Shown here: one piece after another, positions 21,985 through 33,657 of the stretch | How the letters are laid out: every line of letters begins with the position of its first letter | Position numbering within the stretch: position 1 is the first letter of the stretch | Origin: Dama dama | Taxonomy: Eukaryota; Chordata; Mammalia; Artiodactyla; Cervidae | Direction: 5' to 3' | NCBI RefSeq assembly: GCF_033118175.1 | Contig: NC_083692.1 | Span: 12,397,501 to 12,461,500, forward strand | DNA: 64,000 nucleotides | Made by a program: the position numbers and the translations under genes | The notes under the pieces: generated by a model | The model's database searches: none | What the model saw: the letters and a program-made list of their open reading frames with translations, nothing else | What the model was told of the DNA's origin: nothing

Positions 21985-22215
21985 TCATACACTGCTTATT
22001 TTGAACATTTCATGTAAACAGAAACATACCATATGTGATCTTTTGTGACTGATTCTTTGACTCAATATACTATCTTGGGGGCTCCTTGATATTACGCCAT
22101 GTAGCAGTAGGGTATAGCATGTAGCAGGAGTTAATTCTTTTTTATTATAGAATAATATTTCATTGTATGGCTATGCCACATTTGGTTTTTCCATTTTTCA
22201 GTTGGTGAGTATTTG
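21985..22215 (-). mobile_element. Old L1M fragment, minus strand
   Basis: 'gaacatttcatgtaaac', 'gtgatcttttgtgactg' and 'aataatatttcattgtatgg' are reverse L1M 3' region motifs. Confidence 0.65.
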
Positions 22216-22218
22216 AGA

Positions 22219-22347
22219 CACAGGCAAGAATGCTGGAGTGGGTTGCCGTTTCCTTCTCCAGGGGACCTTTCCTGACCTTGGGATTGAACCCTCACATTTC
22301 CTGCATTGGCCAATGGATTCTTTATCACTGTGTCACCTGGGAAGCCC
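22219..22347 (-). mobile_element. Bov-tA SINE, truncated, minus strand
   Basis: The reverse complement begins GGGCTTCCCAGGTGAC and stops inside the Bov-A body, so the distal half is missing. Confidence 0.82.
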
Positions 22348-23405
22348 TCAAATTATATATCAATAAAATTGTTTAAAAATTGAAGTAGCTTCCAAAATGT
22401 AATAAACTAAGTGGCATGTGAATATTTCTGATGATCGTTATTTATAACAACTTTAACAGCTGTGCTTCCTATTTTCTCTGAAAATAGTCTAAATATAGCC
22501 AGTTCCATGTACTCCATCTGTTTCTGTATCTGTGTTGACTTCTTCTTCTTCCTGTCTTTTGCTGTATATCTAGCTAATTCAATCTGTAAAATTACAGCAC
22601 TATAATAAGATATGTTTTAAAATCTCTTTAATACAGCACTGTCTTCCCATGTTTTAATAAAAACCAGTTCATTTTATTTCAGTTTAATGTGCACTCAGCT
22701 AAGACACCACTTTCTTATTTATGCTGTGTATTAGCTGATGCACTTGGCAATTATGGATCATAGCTGATCCTAAGTAGCCTCAGATGAATTGTTGCTTTCT
22801 CAAGTCTTGACATTTCTCATTAACATCTAAGAAAATGCTGATTATTTGAGGAAATAGGATGAAAGACACTAAAATTACCTAGGGAAAGGAAGCTCACTGA
22901 GGCTCTTTTAGTGTTTGGAGGATAATGGCCAGCTAGTCTCCATAAAATCTGAGAAATATGTGTAAAGACCAGCAAGAATAATTTTGTTTAATGTCTCAGG
23001 AAGAAATTCCTGAGAACAAAGATTTCAAACTCTGAAATGACTTACAAAATTTAAGCTGGGCATATCTTTCTCTATTCACAGAGGGGGGAAAAAAAAAACC
23101 CAACAATTTACACAGCCCATTGTGAACATAATGGTTCAAGGCAGAAGACGTCCTTAACTGAATCAATTAAGCATATTTATTTTTCCTGGTAAGTCTTTAG
23201 TTTTTTATTGAGAAAGTTAATTTTTGGACCAAATATTGAAATTAGTGTTGATGTATTTCACATCAGTCATTTCATGATTAAGAACAGCTTCTGGTGAAAT
23301 AGATCAGTTGAACGGACAACCTAGGCTGGCTTTGGACAAAATCATACAGTTGCTAGCATTGTTCTTCGGTAGTCTCTTTCTTCTTTCATGAATTACATCT
23401 CTTCC
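22348..23405. other. Unassigned DNA
   Basis: No gene or named repeat. A short G-run then A-run occurs at about 23083-23099. Confidence 0.4.
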
Positions 23406-23409
23406 TGGT

Positions 23410-23600
23410 AGGCAGCATGGTGTAGTAAAAACATTTGAGACCTGAAAATGAAATCCAGTTTCCCATATGCAAGTTTTCCATTGGGTCCCAGTTGCTGAAC
23501 TCTATATCCTTATATTCAAGAGGAAGATTATCAGTCCTACTTCATGGAGTAGAAATGAGCATTAAATAATACAGTGTCACAATGTACTGGAAGCAAAAGA
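23410..23600 (+). repeat. MIR SINE remnant
   Basis: Starts with the MIR-like head 'ggcagcatggtgtagt' and ends with 'gagcattaaataatacagtgtcac'. Confidence 0.6.
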
Positions 23601-23935
23601 AATGTTTCCTCCCCCTTCCTCTCAAAGTCTCTCCTGTCACAAATACAGCAGAGAATTTCAACAATTTTAAGATGATCTTGTCTTAATAAGTTACTCTTGT
23701 TAAGGAGTATTTGAGTTTAGAAATAGCCTGTGTAGAATTTGAAGTAACATCGGACGTGTGAGAGGGAGCTCACTCTAAGTTCTCTTAATTAATATTATGA
23801 AGGTGATCATGCCCATCATGTACTGATTCAGGCCAGTTTGGCTCACGTGATTATACAAGTTATCAGCTAACTGGCCAAGGATGTTTGGCCTGATGGCTTT
23901 GATCTAATGAGCATTTAGGTGACATTTTAAAATGG
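23601..23935. other. Unassigned DNA
   Basis: No feature recognised. Confidence 0.35.
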
Positions 23936-24345
23936 TGACATATAATGAAATATCATTCAGCCTTAGAAAGGAATGAAGTTCTGACACTTGCTACAACATG
24001 GATGAACCTTGAGAATGTTGTGCTAGGTGAAATGTCAGCTACAAAAGGGCAAAATGTGGGATGACTCACCTATCTAAGACATCTAAAACAGTCAAATTCA
24101 TAGGACAGAGAGTAGAATAGTGGTCACCAGGGGCTGGAGGAAGGGGGAATAAGGAGTTATTGTTTAATAGGGCTAGTTAAACTCTAGGCCCAGTTTGTGA
24201 TGATGAAAAATTTCTAGTGATAGATCGTGGTGAAGGTTGCGTAATAATGTGAATGGACTTAATGCCGCTAGCTGAAGTATACACCTAAAAATGGTTAAAA
24301 TCTTATATTTTATATCATGTATATATGTCACAATAACAAGGGCAA
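23936..24345 (+). mobile_element. Old L1M 3' end, plus strand
   Basis: 'aaatatcattcagccttagaaagg', 'acaacatggatgaacc', 'gtggtcaccaggggctgg' and 'cacctaaaaatggttaaaat' are classic L1M 3' end motifs. Confidence 0.82.
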
Positions 24346-24394
24346 ACTGTTAAATACAAAATAAATGATATAATATAAGCAGTGTAAAGTGTAA

Positions 24395-24665
24395 AGATTG
24401 CAGAGCTTGTGAAGACAAGCCACAGCTGGGAGAAAACCTTTGCAAAAGACATACCTGACAGAGGACTGTCAGGCAGAATTTACAAAGAATCCTTAAAACT
24501 CAACAGTAGAAAGTGAGCAACTTGATTTAAAAAATGGGTGCCTGAACAAGTATCTTGCTAAGGAAGATAAACAGATAGCAAATAGCCTTTAAGATCTGCT
24601 CCATATCACATGTCAAGAGGGACATGCAAATTAGAACAAAAATGAAATATCACTATACACCTATT
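24395..24665 (+). mobile_element. Old L1M ORF2 remnant, plus strand (part 1 of a nested element)
   Basis: 'gggagaaaacctttgc' and 'ggacatgcaaattag' are diverged ORF2 sequence. It stops where a minus-strand BovB begins and resumes after 25721. Confidence 0.75.
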
Positions 24666-25721
24666 CAGTCAGTTCAGTTCAGTCACTCAGTCATGTCCGA
24701 CTCTTTGCAACCCCATAGACTGCAGCACACCAGGCCTCCCTGTACCTCACCAATTCCCAGAGTTCACCTAAACTCATGTCCATTGAGTTGGTGATACCAT
24801 CCAACCATCTCATCCTCTGTCATCCCCTTCTCCTCCCACCTTCAATGTTTCCCAGCATCAGGGTCTTTTCAAATGAGTCAGTTCTTTGCATCAGGTGGCC
24901 AAAGTATTGGAGTTTCAGCTTCAGCATCAGTCCTTCCAATGAATATTCAAGACTGATTTCTTTTAGGATGGACTGGTTGGATCTCCTTGCATTCCAAGGG
25001 ACTCCCAAGAGTCTTCTCCATCACCACAGTTCAAAAGCATCAATTTTTCTGCACTCAGCTTTCTTCATAGTCCAACTCTCACATCCATACATGACTACTG
25101 GAAAAGCCATAGCTTTGACTAGATGGACCTTTATTGGCAAAGTAGTCTCTGCTTCTTAATATGCTGTCTAAGTTGGTCATAACTTTTCTTCCAAGGAGCA
25201 AGCATCTTTTAATTTCATGGCTGCAGTCACAATCTGCAGTGATTTTGGAGTCCAAAAAATAAAGTTTGTCTGTTTCCACTGTTTCCCCATCTATTTGCCA
25301 TGAAGTGGTGGGACCAGATGCCATGATCTTAGTTTTCTGAATGTTGAGTTTTAAGCCAACTTTTACACTCTTCTCTTTCACTTTTATCAAGAGGCTCTTT
25401 GGTTCTTCTTTGATTTCTGCCATAAGTGTGGTGTCATCTGCATATCTGAGGTTATTGATGTTTCTCCCAGCAATCTTGATTCCAACTTGTGCTTCATCCA
25501 GTCCAGCATTTCTCATGATGTACTCTGCATATAAGTTAAATAAGCAGGGTGGCAGTATACAGCCTTAATGTACTCCCTTCCCAATTTGGAACCAGTTTAT
25601 TGTTCCATGTCCAGTTCTAACTGTTGCTTCTTGACCTGCATATAGATTTCTCAGGTCAGGTGCTCTGGTATTCCCATCTCTTTAAGAATTTTCCACAGTT
25701 TGTTGTGATCCACACAGTCAA
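24666..25721 (-). mobile_element. BovB LINE, 5'-truncated, minus strand, nested in L1M
   Basis: Begins with reversed BovB tail units at 24666 and ends at 'gatccacacagtcaa'. The flanking L1M can be read across the junctions with no obvious target-site duplication and perhaps a few host bases missing. Confidence 0.9.
25079..25516 (-). pseudogene. BovB RT/C-terminal ORF fragment, minus strand
   Basis: 145 codons beginning MRNAGLDEAQVGIKIAGRN, then LRYADDTTLM (RT motif C), IQKTKIMASGPTTSW and LLLGRKVMTNLDSIL. RT motifs A and B lie outside this frame and the endonuclease is absent, so it is a dead fragment. Confidence 0.85.
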
Positions 25722-25909
25722 TGGACAAAATATAGAAATCAGACATCATCAAAAACTGGACAGGAGCTCTGATTCATTGCTGGTGGGTATGTGAAATGGT
25801 GCCGTCACTTTGGAAGACAATTTGTCTGTTTCTTACAAAACTAAAGATGCTTTTACCATATGACCCAGCAATCATGCTCCTTAGTATTTACTCAGAGGCA
25901 TTGAAACCT
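25722..25909 (+). mobile_element. L1M ORF2 3' region (part 2)
   Basis: 'attgctggtgggtatgtgaaatgg' and 'accatatgacccagcaat' continue the element broken by the BovB. Confidence 0.75.
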
Positions 25910-26174
25910 TATTATCATCCCTGTCACCAGCCAACCAATTCTACTTCTGGGCAATAGTGGTGGGTTAGTTGCTCAGTCATGTCCAACTCTTTGTGACCCC
26001 ATGGACTGTAGCCTGCCAGACTAACATCCATGGAATTGTCCAGGCAAGAATGCTGGAGCAGGTTGCCATTTCCTTCTCCAGGGCATCTTCCTGACCCAGG
26101 GATTGAACTGGCATCTCCTATGTCTCCTGCATCACAAGCGGATTCTTTACCCACTGAGCTACTGGGAATGTCTG
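25910..26174 (-). mobile_element. Bov-tA SINE with flanking DNA, minus strand
   Basis: The SINE body lies at about 25966-26170 ('gctcagtcatgtccaac' to the reversed head). TTGAAACCT occurs at 25901-25909 and 26175-26183 and may mark the duplication of the whole insert, which includes ~55 bp before the SINE. Confidence 0.75.
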
Positions 26175-26183
26175 TTGAAACCT

Positions 26184-26263
26184 AAAAGTGAAAGTGAAAT
26201 CTCTCAGTTGTGTCTGACTCTTTGCGACCCCATGGACTATAGCCTACCAGGTTCCACCATCCA
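26184..26263 (-). repeat. Bov-A tail fragment, minus strand
   Basis: 'ctctcagttgtgtctgactctttg' reversed Bov-A/BovB tail, about 80 bp, directly after the preceding SINE insertion. Confidence 0.7.
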
Positions 26264-26835
26264 TCTATATTCACCCAGAGATATGTGTAGCAGTCTTGTT
26301 AATAATTGCCAACATTTGGAAGCAACTGAGATGTTCTTCAGTAGGAATGGATAAAGAAACTGTGTAACATCCAGACAATGAAATATTACTCAGTAGTAAA
26401 AAGAAATAAGCTACCAAGCCATGAAAAAACATGAAGAAACCTTAAATGCTTATTACTAAATGAAAGACGTCAATCTGAAAAGGCTACATCCTATATAATT
26501 TTAACTATATGACATTCTAGAAAAGGCAAAATTATGGAGACAGTAAAAAGATCCTGGTTATCAAGAACTGAGAGGAAGGAGAGATGAATAAGCAGAGGAT
26601 AGAGAATTTTTAGGGCAGTGACAGTATTTTGTAGAATCATAATGGTGATGTACATTACATAATACTTGACATTATACATTCATCAAAATTCATAGAAAGT
26701 AAACCCTAGTGTAAAATATGGACTTTGGATGAAATGGTGTATAGGTTGATCAATTGTAATGAATGTACTACTCTGAAGGAGGGTGTTGATAATGGGGTAA
26801 GCTATAGGCATGTGGAATTAATTAAGTGTGTGAAA
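26264..26835 (+). mobile_element. L1M 3' region (part 3)
   Basis: 'aatattactcagtagtaaaaag', 'gtaaaccctagtgtaaaatatgg' and 'gttgatcaattgtaatgaatgtac' are an L1M 3' end. It completes the element begun at 24395. Confidence 0.78.
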
Positions 26836-26919
26836 TATCACCGTTCATTCCCCTTATTTTTTTTTAATGAACCTAAGAGTGCCCTAAAAATATCCTATTT
26901 TTTAAAAAGTGTGCAGATC

Positions 26920-27470
26920 ATAATTATATAGCTTGGTGGATTTTCACAAACAAAACTCATTTTATAACCAACACTCAAGTCAAGAAATAGAAATACCAGA
27001 AATCTCCTATTAACTTTTTATACGCTGTCCACTTGCCGTAAGCAACCACTACCCTGACGTCTAAAACCATCCTGCATTCTAAAACTGTTTCATTGTGTGA
27101 ATATTCTGTAATTTATACATCCATCCCATTATTGATGGGTATTTGAGGAGTATCCTGTTTAGAGTGATTATGAAGTATGCTTCTATGAATATTGTAGTGA
27201 TTGTAGTGCATGGTGTGTTTTGGTGAACATATGAATGCATTTGAGTCATCCCTTGGAGTAGAATTGCTAAGCCATCATGTATACATATATTCAACTAGAT
27301 ACATATTCTCAAGCAGTTTTTCAAAATTGTTGTATCAGTTTACACACCACTACTAGTGCATATGAGTTGTGTTTGCTCTGCGTTATCACTAGTCTTGCCA
27401 ATTTTATTTTTCTGTCTGTTCATTTTAGCTATTCTGGCAGATGTGTAAATAGTATCAACTCATAACATCT
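26920..27470 (-). mobile_element. Old L1-related fragment, minus strand
   Basis: 'ttgatgggtatttgagg', 'gaatattgtagtgattg', 'ggagtagaattgctaag' and 'tttttcaaaattgttgtatc' are reversed L1 ORF2/3'UTR-type motifs of an old subfamily. Confidence 0.65.
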
Positions 27471-28170
27471 TCCAAATAACTTCTCACTTGGCTCTCTCAC
27501 AAATACCTAGGTGTCTCTGCTTTTGGTTAAATTGATACTTAGATTTTTTTTTTTTTAAAGTCCCTTTATTTTTCACCTGACATCTAAATTCTTACTTCAC
27601 ATGATGTATTCATAAATAAAATAGTGGATTTTTGGTCTGGGTTCCACTTTTGTTTTCCTGGAAAATACTTCAAAAGACAACTATTAGCATCAAGATTCCA
27701 GTGTCCTGATATGAATAAATTAACAGTTGTCTGAGAACAGTTAAAAATCTGGCTTAAACTTTTGAAATATTTTGACAACTATTTTACTGATGTAAGTAAT
27801 TTGGATGGTCTGTTTTTATGGAGAAGGAAAATCAAAACATTTTGAAACCTCAAATGGGTAAAATTTCTGATATTGACTAGTAAAAGTTAATTATTTATCT
27901 AGATATATAACCAGGATATGTAGAAAGATTGGGTCCTGCTAACTGGTGGCTAAATAGAAATGACATTAAATCTTGCTAATTCAGATTAATTGAGAGACAG
28001 TCATATTAGTATTAAGTTTGAGATTTATGAAAAATTTAGTTTTCAGTATTCCAAGTACATACTAGAGAATGGGTAACTAAAGTATTTCAGAGGTCATCTA
28101 GGAATTTGTTAAATTCCTAAAGAGTGAATGAATGAGAAGAATGTGTAACAAATTAAGAATTGATAAAAAT
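27471..28170. other. Unassigned AT-rich DNA
   Basis: No gene or named repeat. Poly-T at 27545-27556. Confidence 0.35.
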
Positions 28171-28341
28171 AAGGATTTCCTTGTAGCTCAAATGGTCAAG
28201 AATCTGGCTGTGTTGCAGGAGACCAGGGTTCGATCCCTGGGCTGGGAAGTTCCTCTGGAGAAGGGAATAGGTACTCAATAAAATTTATATTTTCTAGTTG
28301 GACATGACTGAAAGTGACTTAGCAGCAGCAGCAGCAGCAGC
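28171..28341 (+). mobile_element. Diverged Bov-tA SINE with (AGC)n tail
   Basis: Head 'gtagctcaaatggtcaagaat', B-box-like 'ggttcgatccctggg', a shortened body, and seven AGC units at 28321-28341. AGC arrays at the 3' end of this SINE family are a known source of ruminant trinucleotide microsatellites. Confidence 0.85.
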
Positions 28342-29389
28342 CAAACATGAACCTATGCAGTACCATATATATACTAGAGATTTGGTTAATATACCATTTC
28401 TCCTTTTTTTTTAAGCTTTTCTCTGGTCTATAACAAATTCAAAATGGGTATATTATGAATTAAAGAGTAATTTGTAAGAGTAAGTAAAGAGTGTTTGTAG
28501 CACTTGATCTTTGAGGACTCCCAGGGATTAAAATTACATGCATCCAAACAAAAGAATTATTTGCATATCAAATTATTTGTATTGGTTGATAACAAGCACA
28601 TATAAGTTCTATAAATCAATTAGCCATCATTATGTATTGCTATAACTGCCAAACAGCATTATACTGTCTGTAATATAATTTTTTTTTTTGTAATATAATT
28701 TTAAATACTCAATCGTGTTGCAAAATCCATTAAAAGCTCTGTCAGTCTTGTGTCAATCCTCAGCTATCACTCAAGGGTCAAGCAGTTTAAAGGTAGAAGG
28801 CATGTTTTCATATTCACACTAGAATTCAGTCCCAGGGTAGATATGAAAAAGTGGCCTTCCACATTTTCACTATCTGATTTTGAAACAGGAACCATCATGA
28901 CTCTTCTTATTTAGATCTCCTTGAGGGGCGCAGAAGGATGCCCTTGAGGTATTTAGTTAGATGGATTCATCTCTATCCTGGGGTTATTGAGGGTTTGCCA
29001 AAGGAATATAATACTTTGTGTTACTTCAAAAGACTTGTGTGCCAGTTGAAAAATTATACTTTATAGTTTTCAAATGAGCAAGTAGAGTTCCAAGGTTCCC
29101 AGCCATTTCATTCACCACAAAACTGTCAGAAGTGTTCTCCACTGGTTATTTTCATTTGTTATTACAGTAAGATCCTTCCTGTCGTTGTTTATTGTGATTT
29201 TGGGGAAACTTCATTCCCATCTCTATCATGATTCTCGGAGACCTTTTCTTTTGTATTTCATTTTCTGTTAAATTTCTGACTTCCGTGCATCATCCTTCGG
29301 CTCACATTAGATTTGGATAAGGTCATTCCTCTTCCTGGCACACATGGTGTGCTAGAATACAATTTCCATGGTGACAGAAACTTTTGTCT
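28342..29389. other. Unassigned DNA with a duplicated poly-T site
   Basis: No gene. Contains the repeated 14-mer TGTAATATAATTTT around a T-run at 28669-28702. Confidence 0.45.
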
Positions 29390-29475
29390 GTTTTGTTCAC
29401 TGCTCACCCACAGGGTCTAGAATAATGCTGGAAACATAAATTTTTCTTCGAATGAATGAAAGATAGACAGCAATT
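29390..29475 (+). repeat. L2 LINE 3'-end fragment
   Basis: 'agggtctagaataatgctgg' and 'gaatgaatgaaag' match the L2 terminal pattern. Confidence 0.5.
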
Positions 29476-29752
29476 TTGGCTCTGGGTAAATAGTAGCAAT
29501 TAAAAAAAGTAGAATTGAAATAGTAGCTTAAATACAGTTCTCTAGATATCATTGGTAAAGGAGTTTATTTTACATAAAACTTCCAGATAATCCACGGTGA
29601 ACCCCAGCAACTACTCTCTTGTTTAGTTACAGAAAGTTACCTAGGCTTTCATATTTCCTTTACTGCCAAATGCTTTGAAAATACTAATTGTCTCTTCTTC
29701 CTTGCTGGTGGGCCATCCACTTTATCGCCTTCTCCTCCCACTGTAGTCTGAT

Positions 29753-30480
29753 TTCAGTTCAGTCGCTCAGTCGTGTCCGACTCTTTACAACCCCATGAAT
29801 CACAGCACGCCAGGCCTCCCTGTCTATCACCAACTCCTGGAGTCTACCCAAACCCATGTCCATCGAGTCAGTGATGCCATCCAGCCATCTCATCCTCTGT
29901 CATCTCCTTCTCTGCCTTCCCCCAATCCTTCCCAGCATTAGGGTCTTTTCCAATGAGTCAACTCTTCCCATGAGGTGGCCAAAGTACTGGAGCTTCAGCT
30001 TCATCAGTCCTTCCAATGAACACCCAGGACTGATCTCCTTTAGGATGGACTGGTTGGATCTCCTTGCAGTCCAAGGGACTCTCAAGAGTCTTCTCCAACA
30101 CCACAGTTCAAAAGGATCAATTTTTCAGCACTCAGCTTTCTTTATAGTCCAACTCTCACATCCATACATGACCACTGGAAAAATCATAGCCTTGACTAGA
30201 CGGACCTTTGCTGGCAAAGTAATGTCTCTGCTTTTAAATATGCTATCTAGGTTGGTCATAACTTTCCATCCAAGGAGTAAGCATCTTTTAATTTCATGGC
30301 TGCAATCACCATCTGCAGTGATTTTGGAGCCAAAAAAAAATAAAGTCTGACACTGTTTCCACTGTTTCCCCATCTATTTCCCATGAAGTGGTGGGACCAG
30401 ATGCCATGATCTTAGTTTTCTGAATGTTGAGCTGTAAGCCAACTTTTCCTCTCTCCTCCTTCACTTTCATCAAGAGGCTT
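29753..30480 (-). mobile_element. BovB LINE, 5'-truncated, minus strand
   Basis: Reversed BovB tail at the left edge and C-terminal ORF region up to 'catcaagaggct'. Flanks TCTGATTTCA (29747-29756) and TCTGACTTCA (about 30480-30489) may be a duplication with one mismatch. It has several small deletions, so the ORF is split. Confidence 0.87.
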
Positions 30481-31619
30481 CTGACTTCAACCCACCATTT
30501 TCCTGGAGTTCCTCTCACTAATGTTACCAAAGATACAGTAGTCTCTTCTGAGTTTCTTTGACTCTTCTCGAGGGTTAATCCTTGTAGCCTACTCCTTTTT
30601 GTAAAACTCTTTCCATGCCTTCCATTTATCCATTTCTCTTGGCTCTCCTCCCAAATTATTGTTTATTTATAGGTTCCCTTTCTGACTTTTTTCTGCTTAC
30701 TCTTACAAGGGAATTGGTCTTCTTTATACCTGCTTCTCTTCTTAGTATGTATCATTTCTTCTGTGATCCCATTTATTTTTTTGACTTATCTTCCCATTGC
30801 CTTTCTATATCACCAAATCTGACCTCATTCTCCAGTTCCATATCTTTATGCTCAAAAGCTTTTAAAATCCATGTTTCCCTTAGGTTGAACCTATTCAACC
30901 TATTTGAGTCCAGCCTATTCAAAATTTAGGTCAATGCCAATTCTTAAAATTTGTACACTCTCTAGTCTCCCTATTTCAAGTGATAGAAACACCATCTCAG
31001 ATACTCAGGCAAGAAAAGTAAGGTTTATTCTTGACTTCTGTCTTCCCCACATCCATCCAGGCACTGAATCCTATAAATTCTAAAATAAAGTTTATTTTCA
31101 CTCTTCATGGTAGTTAAATTCTACAAAGTCACTTTTTGATGATGAATCAACAAATACTGATTCATCAAATTCTATGGTGATTCATCAAAATCAGCAAATC
31201 CTATGGTTTTCTCATAGGAGAAATACATGATTAGATATCTATGAGCCTCTCTGGTTATAATATTTTTGTTAATTGATTAATGCATAACTTTGTTTCATGT
31301 ATTGTTGTTTAAAGACACCTTAATTAAGACATTGATTCATTGACATTGAAGTAACACTTAACAAATAACACTATAATTCAGGCCTGATTGAAGTTATCCA
31401 ACATACATATTTTCTCAATAAGGCATATTGCAACTTTCTTGCACTTAGGAACACAATAGCACTGTGCTTGGGGGGCATTTAAACTAAAATCACACACACA
31501 CACACACACAAAGACAAAGATCTGAAAATCTTGGCAATAAATGCAATAAATGGACTACAAAAGAAAAAAAAAAAAAACTTGTTTTCAGTTAAAAAAAAAA
31601 AAAAAAAAACTGAAACAGG
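30481..31619. other. Unassigned DNA, possible L2 traces, (CA)n and A-runs
   Basis: No gene; a 104-codon frame at 30615-30929 has no recognisable motif. (CA)10 at 31491-31510. A-runs at 31564-31577 and 31591-31609. Pieces such as 'cctataaattc' after a Leu/Pro-rich pyrimidine stretch suggest decayed L2. Confidence 0.4.
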
Positions 31620-32934
31620 AAAGCAGATCATTACTGTTTTTGACCTCAGCTGGGAATATATACTAGTGCCTGAAGAATTATGGACAGAGGTTTGTGACAC
31701 TGTACAGGAGGCAGTGATCAGGATCATCCCCAAGAACAAGAAATGCAAAAAGGCAAAATGGTTGTCTGAGGAGGCCTTACAAATAGCTGAGAAAAGAAGA
31801 GAAGCTAAAGGCAAAGGAGAAAAGGAAAGATATACTCATTTAAATGCAGAGTTCCAAAGAATAGTAAGGAGGGATAAGAAAGCCTTCCTCAGCAATCAAT
31901 GCAAAGAAATAGAGGAAAACAATAAAATGGGAAAGACTAGAGATCTCTTCAAGAAAATTAGAGATACCAAGGGAGCATGTCTTGCAAAGATAGGCTCAAC
32001 AAAGGACAGAAATTGTATGGATCTAACAGAAGCAGAAGAGATTACAAAGAGATGGCAAGAATACACAGAAGAACTATCCAAAAAAGATCAAGACCCAGAT
32101 AATCACGATGGTGTGATCACTCACCTAGAGCCAGACATCCTGGAATGTGAAGTCAAGTGGGCATTAGGAAGCATCACTACGAACAAAGCTAGTGGAGGTG
32201 ATGGAATTCCAGTTGAGCTATTTCAAATCCTAAAAGATGATGCTGTGAAAGTGCTGCACTCAATATGTCAGAAAATTTGGAAAACTCAGCAGTGGCCACA
32301 GGACTGGAAAAGGTCAGTTTTCATTCCAGTCCCAAAGAAAGGCAGTGCCAAAGAATGCTCAAACTACCACACAATTGCACTCATCTCACACACTAGCAAA
32401 GTAATGCTCAAAATTCTCCAAGCCAGGCTTCAACAGCATGTGAACCATGAACTTCCAGATGTTCAAGCTGGACTTAGAAAAGGCAGAGGAACCAGAGATC
32501 AAATTGCCAACATCTTTTGGATCATTGAAAAAGCAAGAGAGTTCCAGAAAAACATCTATTTCTGCTTTATTGTCTACGCCAAAGCCTTTGACTGCGTGGA
32601 TCACAACAAACTCTGGAAAATTCTTAAAATGATGGGAATACCAGACCACCTGACCTGCCTCCTGAGAAATCTGTATGCAGGTCAGGAAGCAACAGTTAGA
32701 ACTGGACATGGAACAACAGACTGGTTCCAAATTGGGAAAGGAGTATGTCAAGTCTGTATATTGTCATTCTGCTTATTTAACTTATATGCAGAGTACATCA
32801 TGAGACATGCTGGACAGGATGAATCACAAGCTGGAATCAAGATTGCCAGGAGAAATATCAAAAACCTCAGATATGCAGATGACACCACCCTTATGGCAGA
32901 AAGCAAAGAAGAACTAAAGAGCCTTCTAAAGTGA
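31531..32934 (+). pseudogene. BovB polyprotein fragment with mutated reverse transcriptase
   Basis: 467 open codons. The first ~28 residues are A-run-derived lysines from outside the element. BovB sequence follows: WLSEEALQIAEKRRE (77-91), ITTNKASGGDGIPVELF (215-231), VFIPVPKK (263-270), GRGTRDQIAN (318-327), RT motif A read as FIVYAKAFD (346-354), GVCQVCILSF (404-413) and LRYADDTTLM (446-455). In the sister copy at 9427 motif A is FIDYAKAFD, so the catalytic aspartate is replaced by valine at 348, and the RQGC motif is also altered. A deletion at about 32925 shifts frame. RT activity is not expected. Confidence 0.88.
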
Positions 32935-33657
32935 AAGAAGAGAGGGAAAAAGTTGTCTTAAAACTCAACATTCAGAAAACTAAGATCATGACATCTAGTC
33001 CAATCACTTCATGGCAAATAGATGGGGAAACAACAGAAACAGTGGCTGACTTTATTTTTTGGGCTCCAAAATCACTGCAGATGGTGACTGCAGCCATGAA
33101 ATTAAAAGACACTTGCTCCTTGGAAGAAAAGTTATGACCAACCTAGACAGCATATTAAAAAGCAGAGACATTACTTTGCCAACAAAGGTCCGTCTGGTCA
33201 AGGCTATGGTTTTTCCAGGGGTCATGTATGGATGTGAGAGTTGAACTGTGAAGAAAGCTGAGTGCCGAAGAATTGATCCTTTTGAACTGTGGTGTTGGAG
33301 AAGACTCTTGAGAGTCCTTTGGACTGCAAGGAGATCCAACAAGTCTGTCCTAAAGAATATCAGTCCTGAACATTCATTTGAAGAATTGATGCTGAAGTTG
33401 AAGCTCCAGTACTTTGGCCACCTGATGTGAAGAACTGGGACTCATTTGAAAAGACCCTGATGCTTTGGAAAGATTAAGACAGGAGGAAAGAAAGGGATGA
33501 CAGGGGATATGATGGTTGGATGGCATCACCGACTTAATGGACATGAGTTTGAGCAAGCTCCAGGAGTTGGTGACGGACAGGGAGGCCTGGCATGCTGCAG
33601 TCCATGGGGTCGCAAAGAGTCAGACATGACTGAGTGAACTGAACTCCACTGAACTGA
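31620..33657 (+). mobile_element. Long BovB LINE fragment, plus strand
   Basis: About 2 kb, the longest BovB copy here. It covers the region between endonuclease and RT, the RT, and the C-terminal part, ending with GAACT units near 33636-33657. The endonuclease domain and 5'UTR are missing. Confidence 0.9.
32931..33430 (+). pseudogene. BovB C-terminal ORF remnants in shifted frames
   Basis: Continuation of the 31531 ORF in other frames: IQKTKIM, EIKRHLLLGRKVMTNLDSIL, VKAMVFPGVMYGCES, FELWCWRRLLRVLWTARRSN. Broken by frameshifts at about 32930 and 33060 and a TGA at about 33242-33244. Confidence 0.75.
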
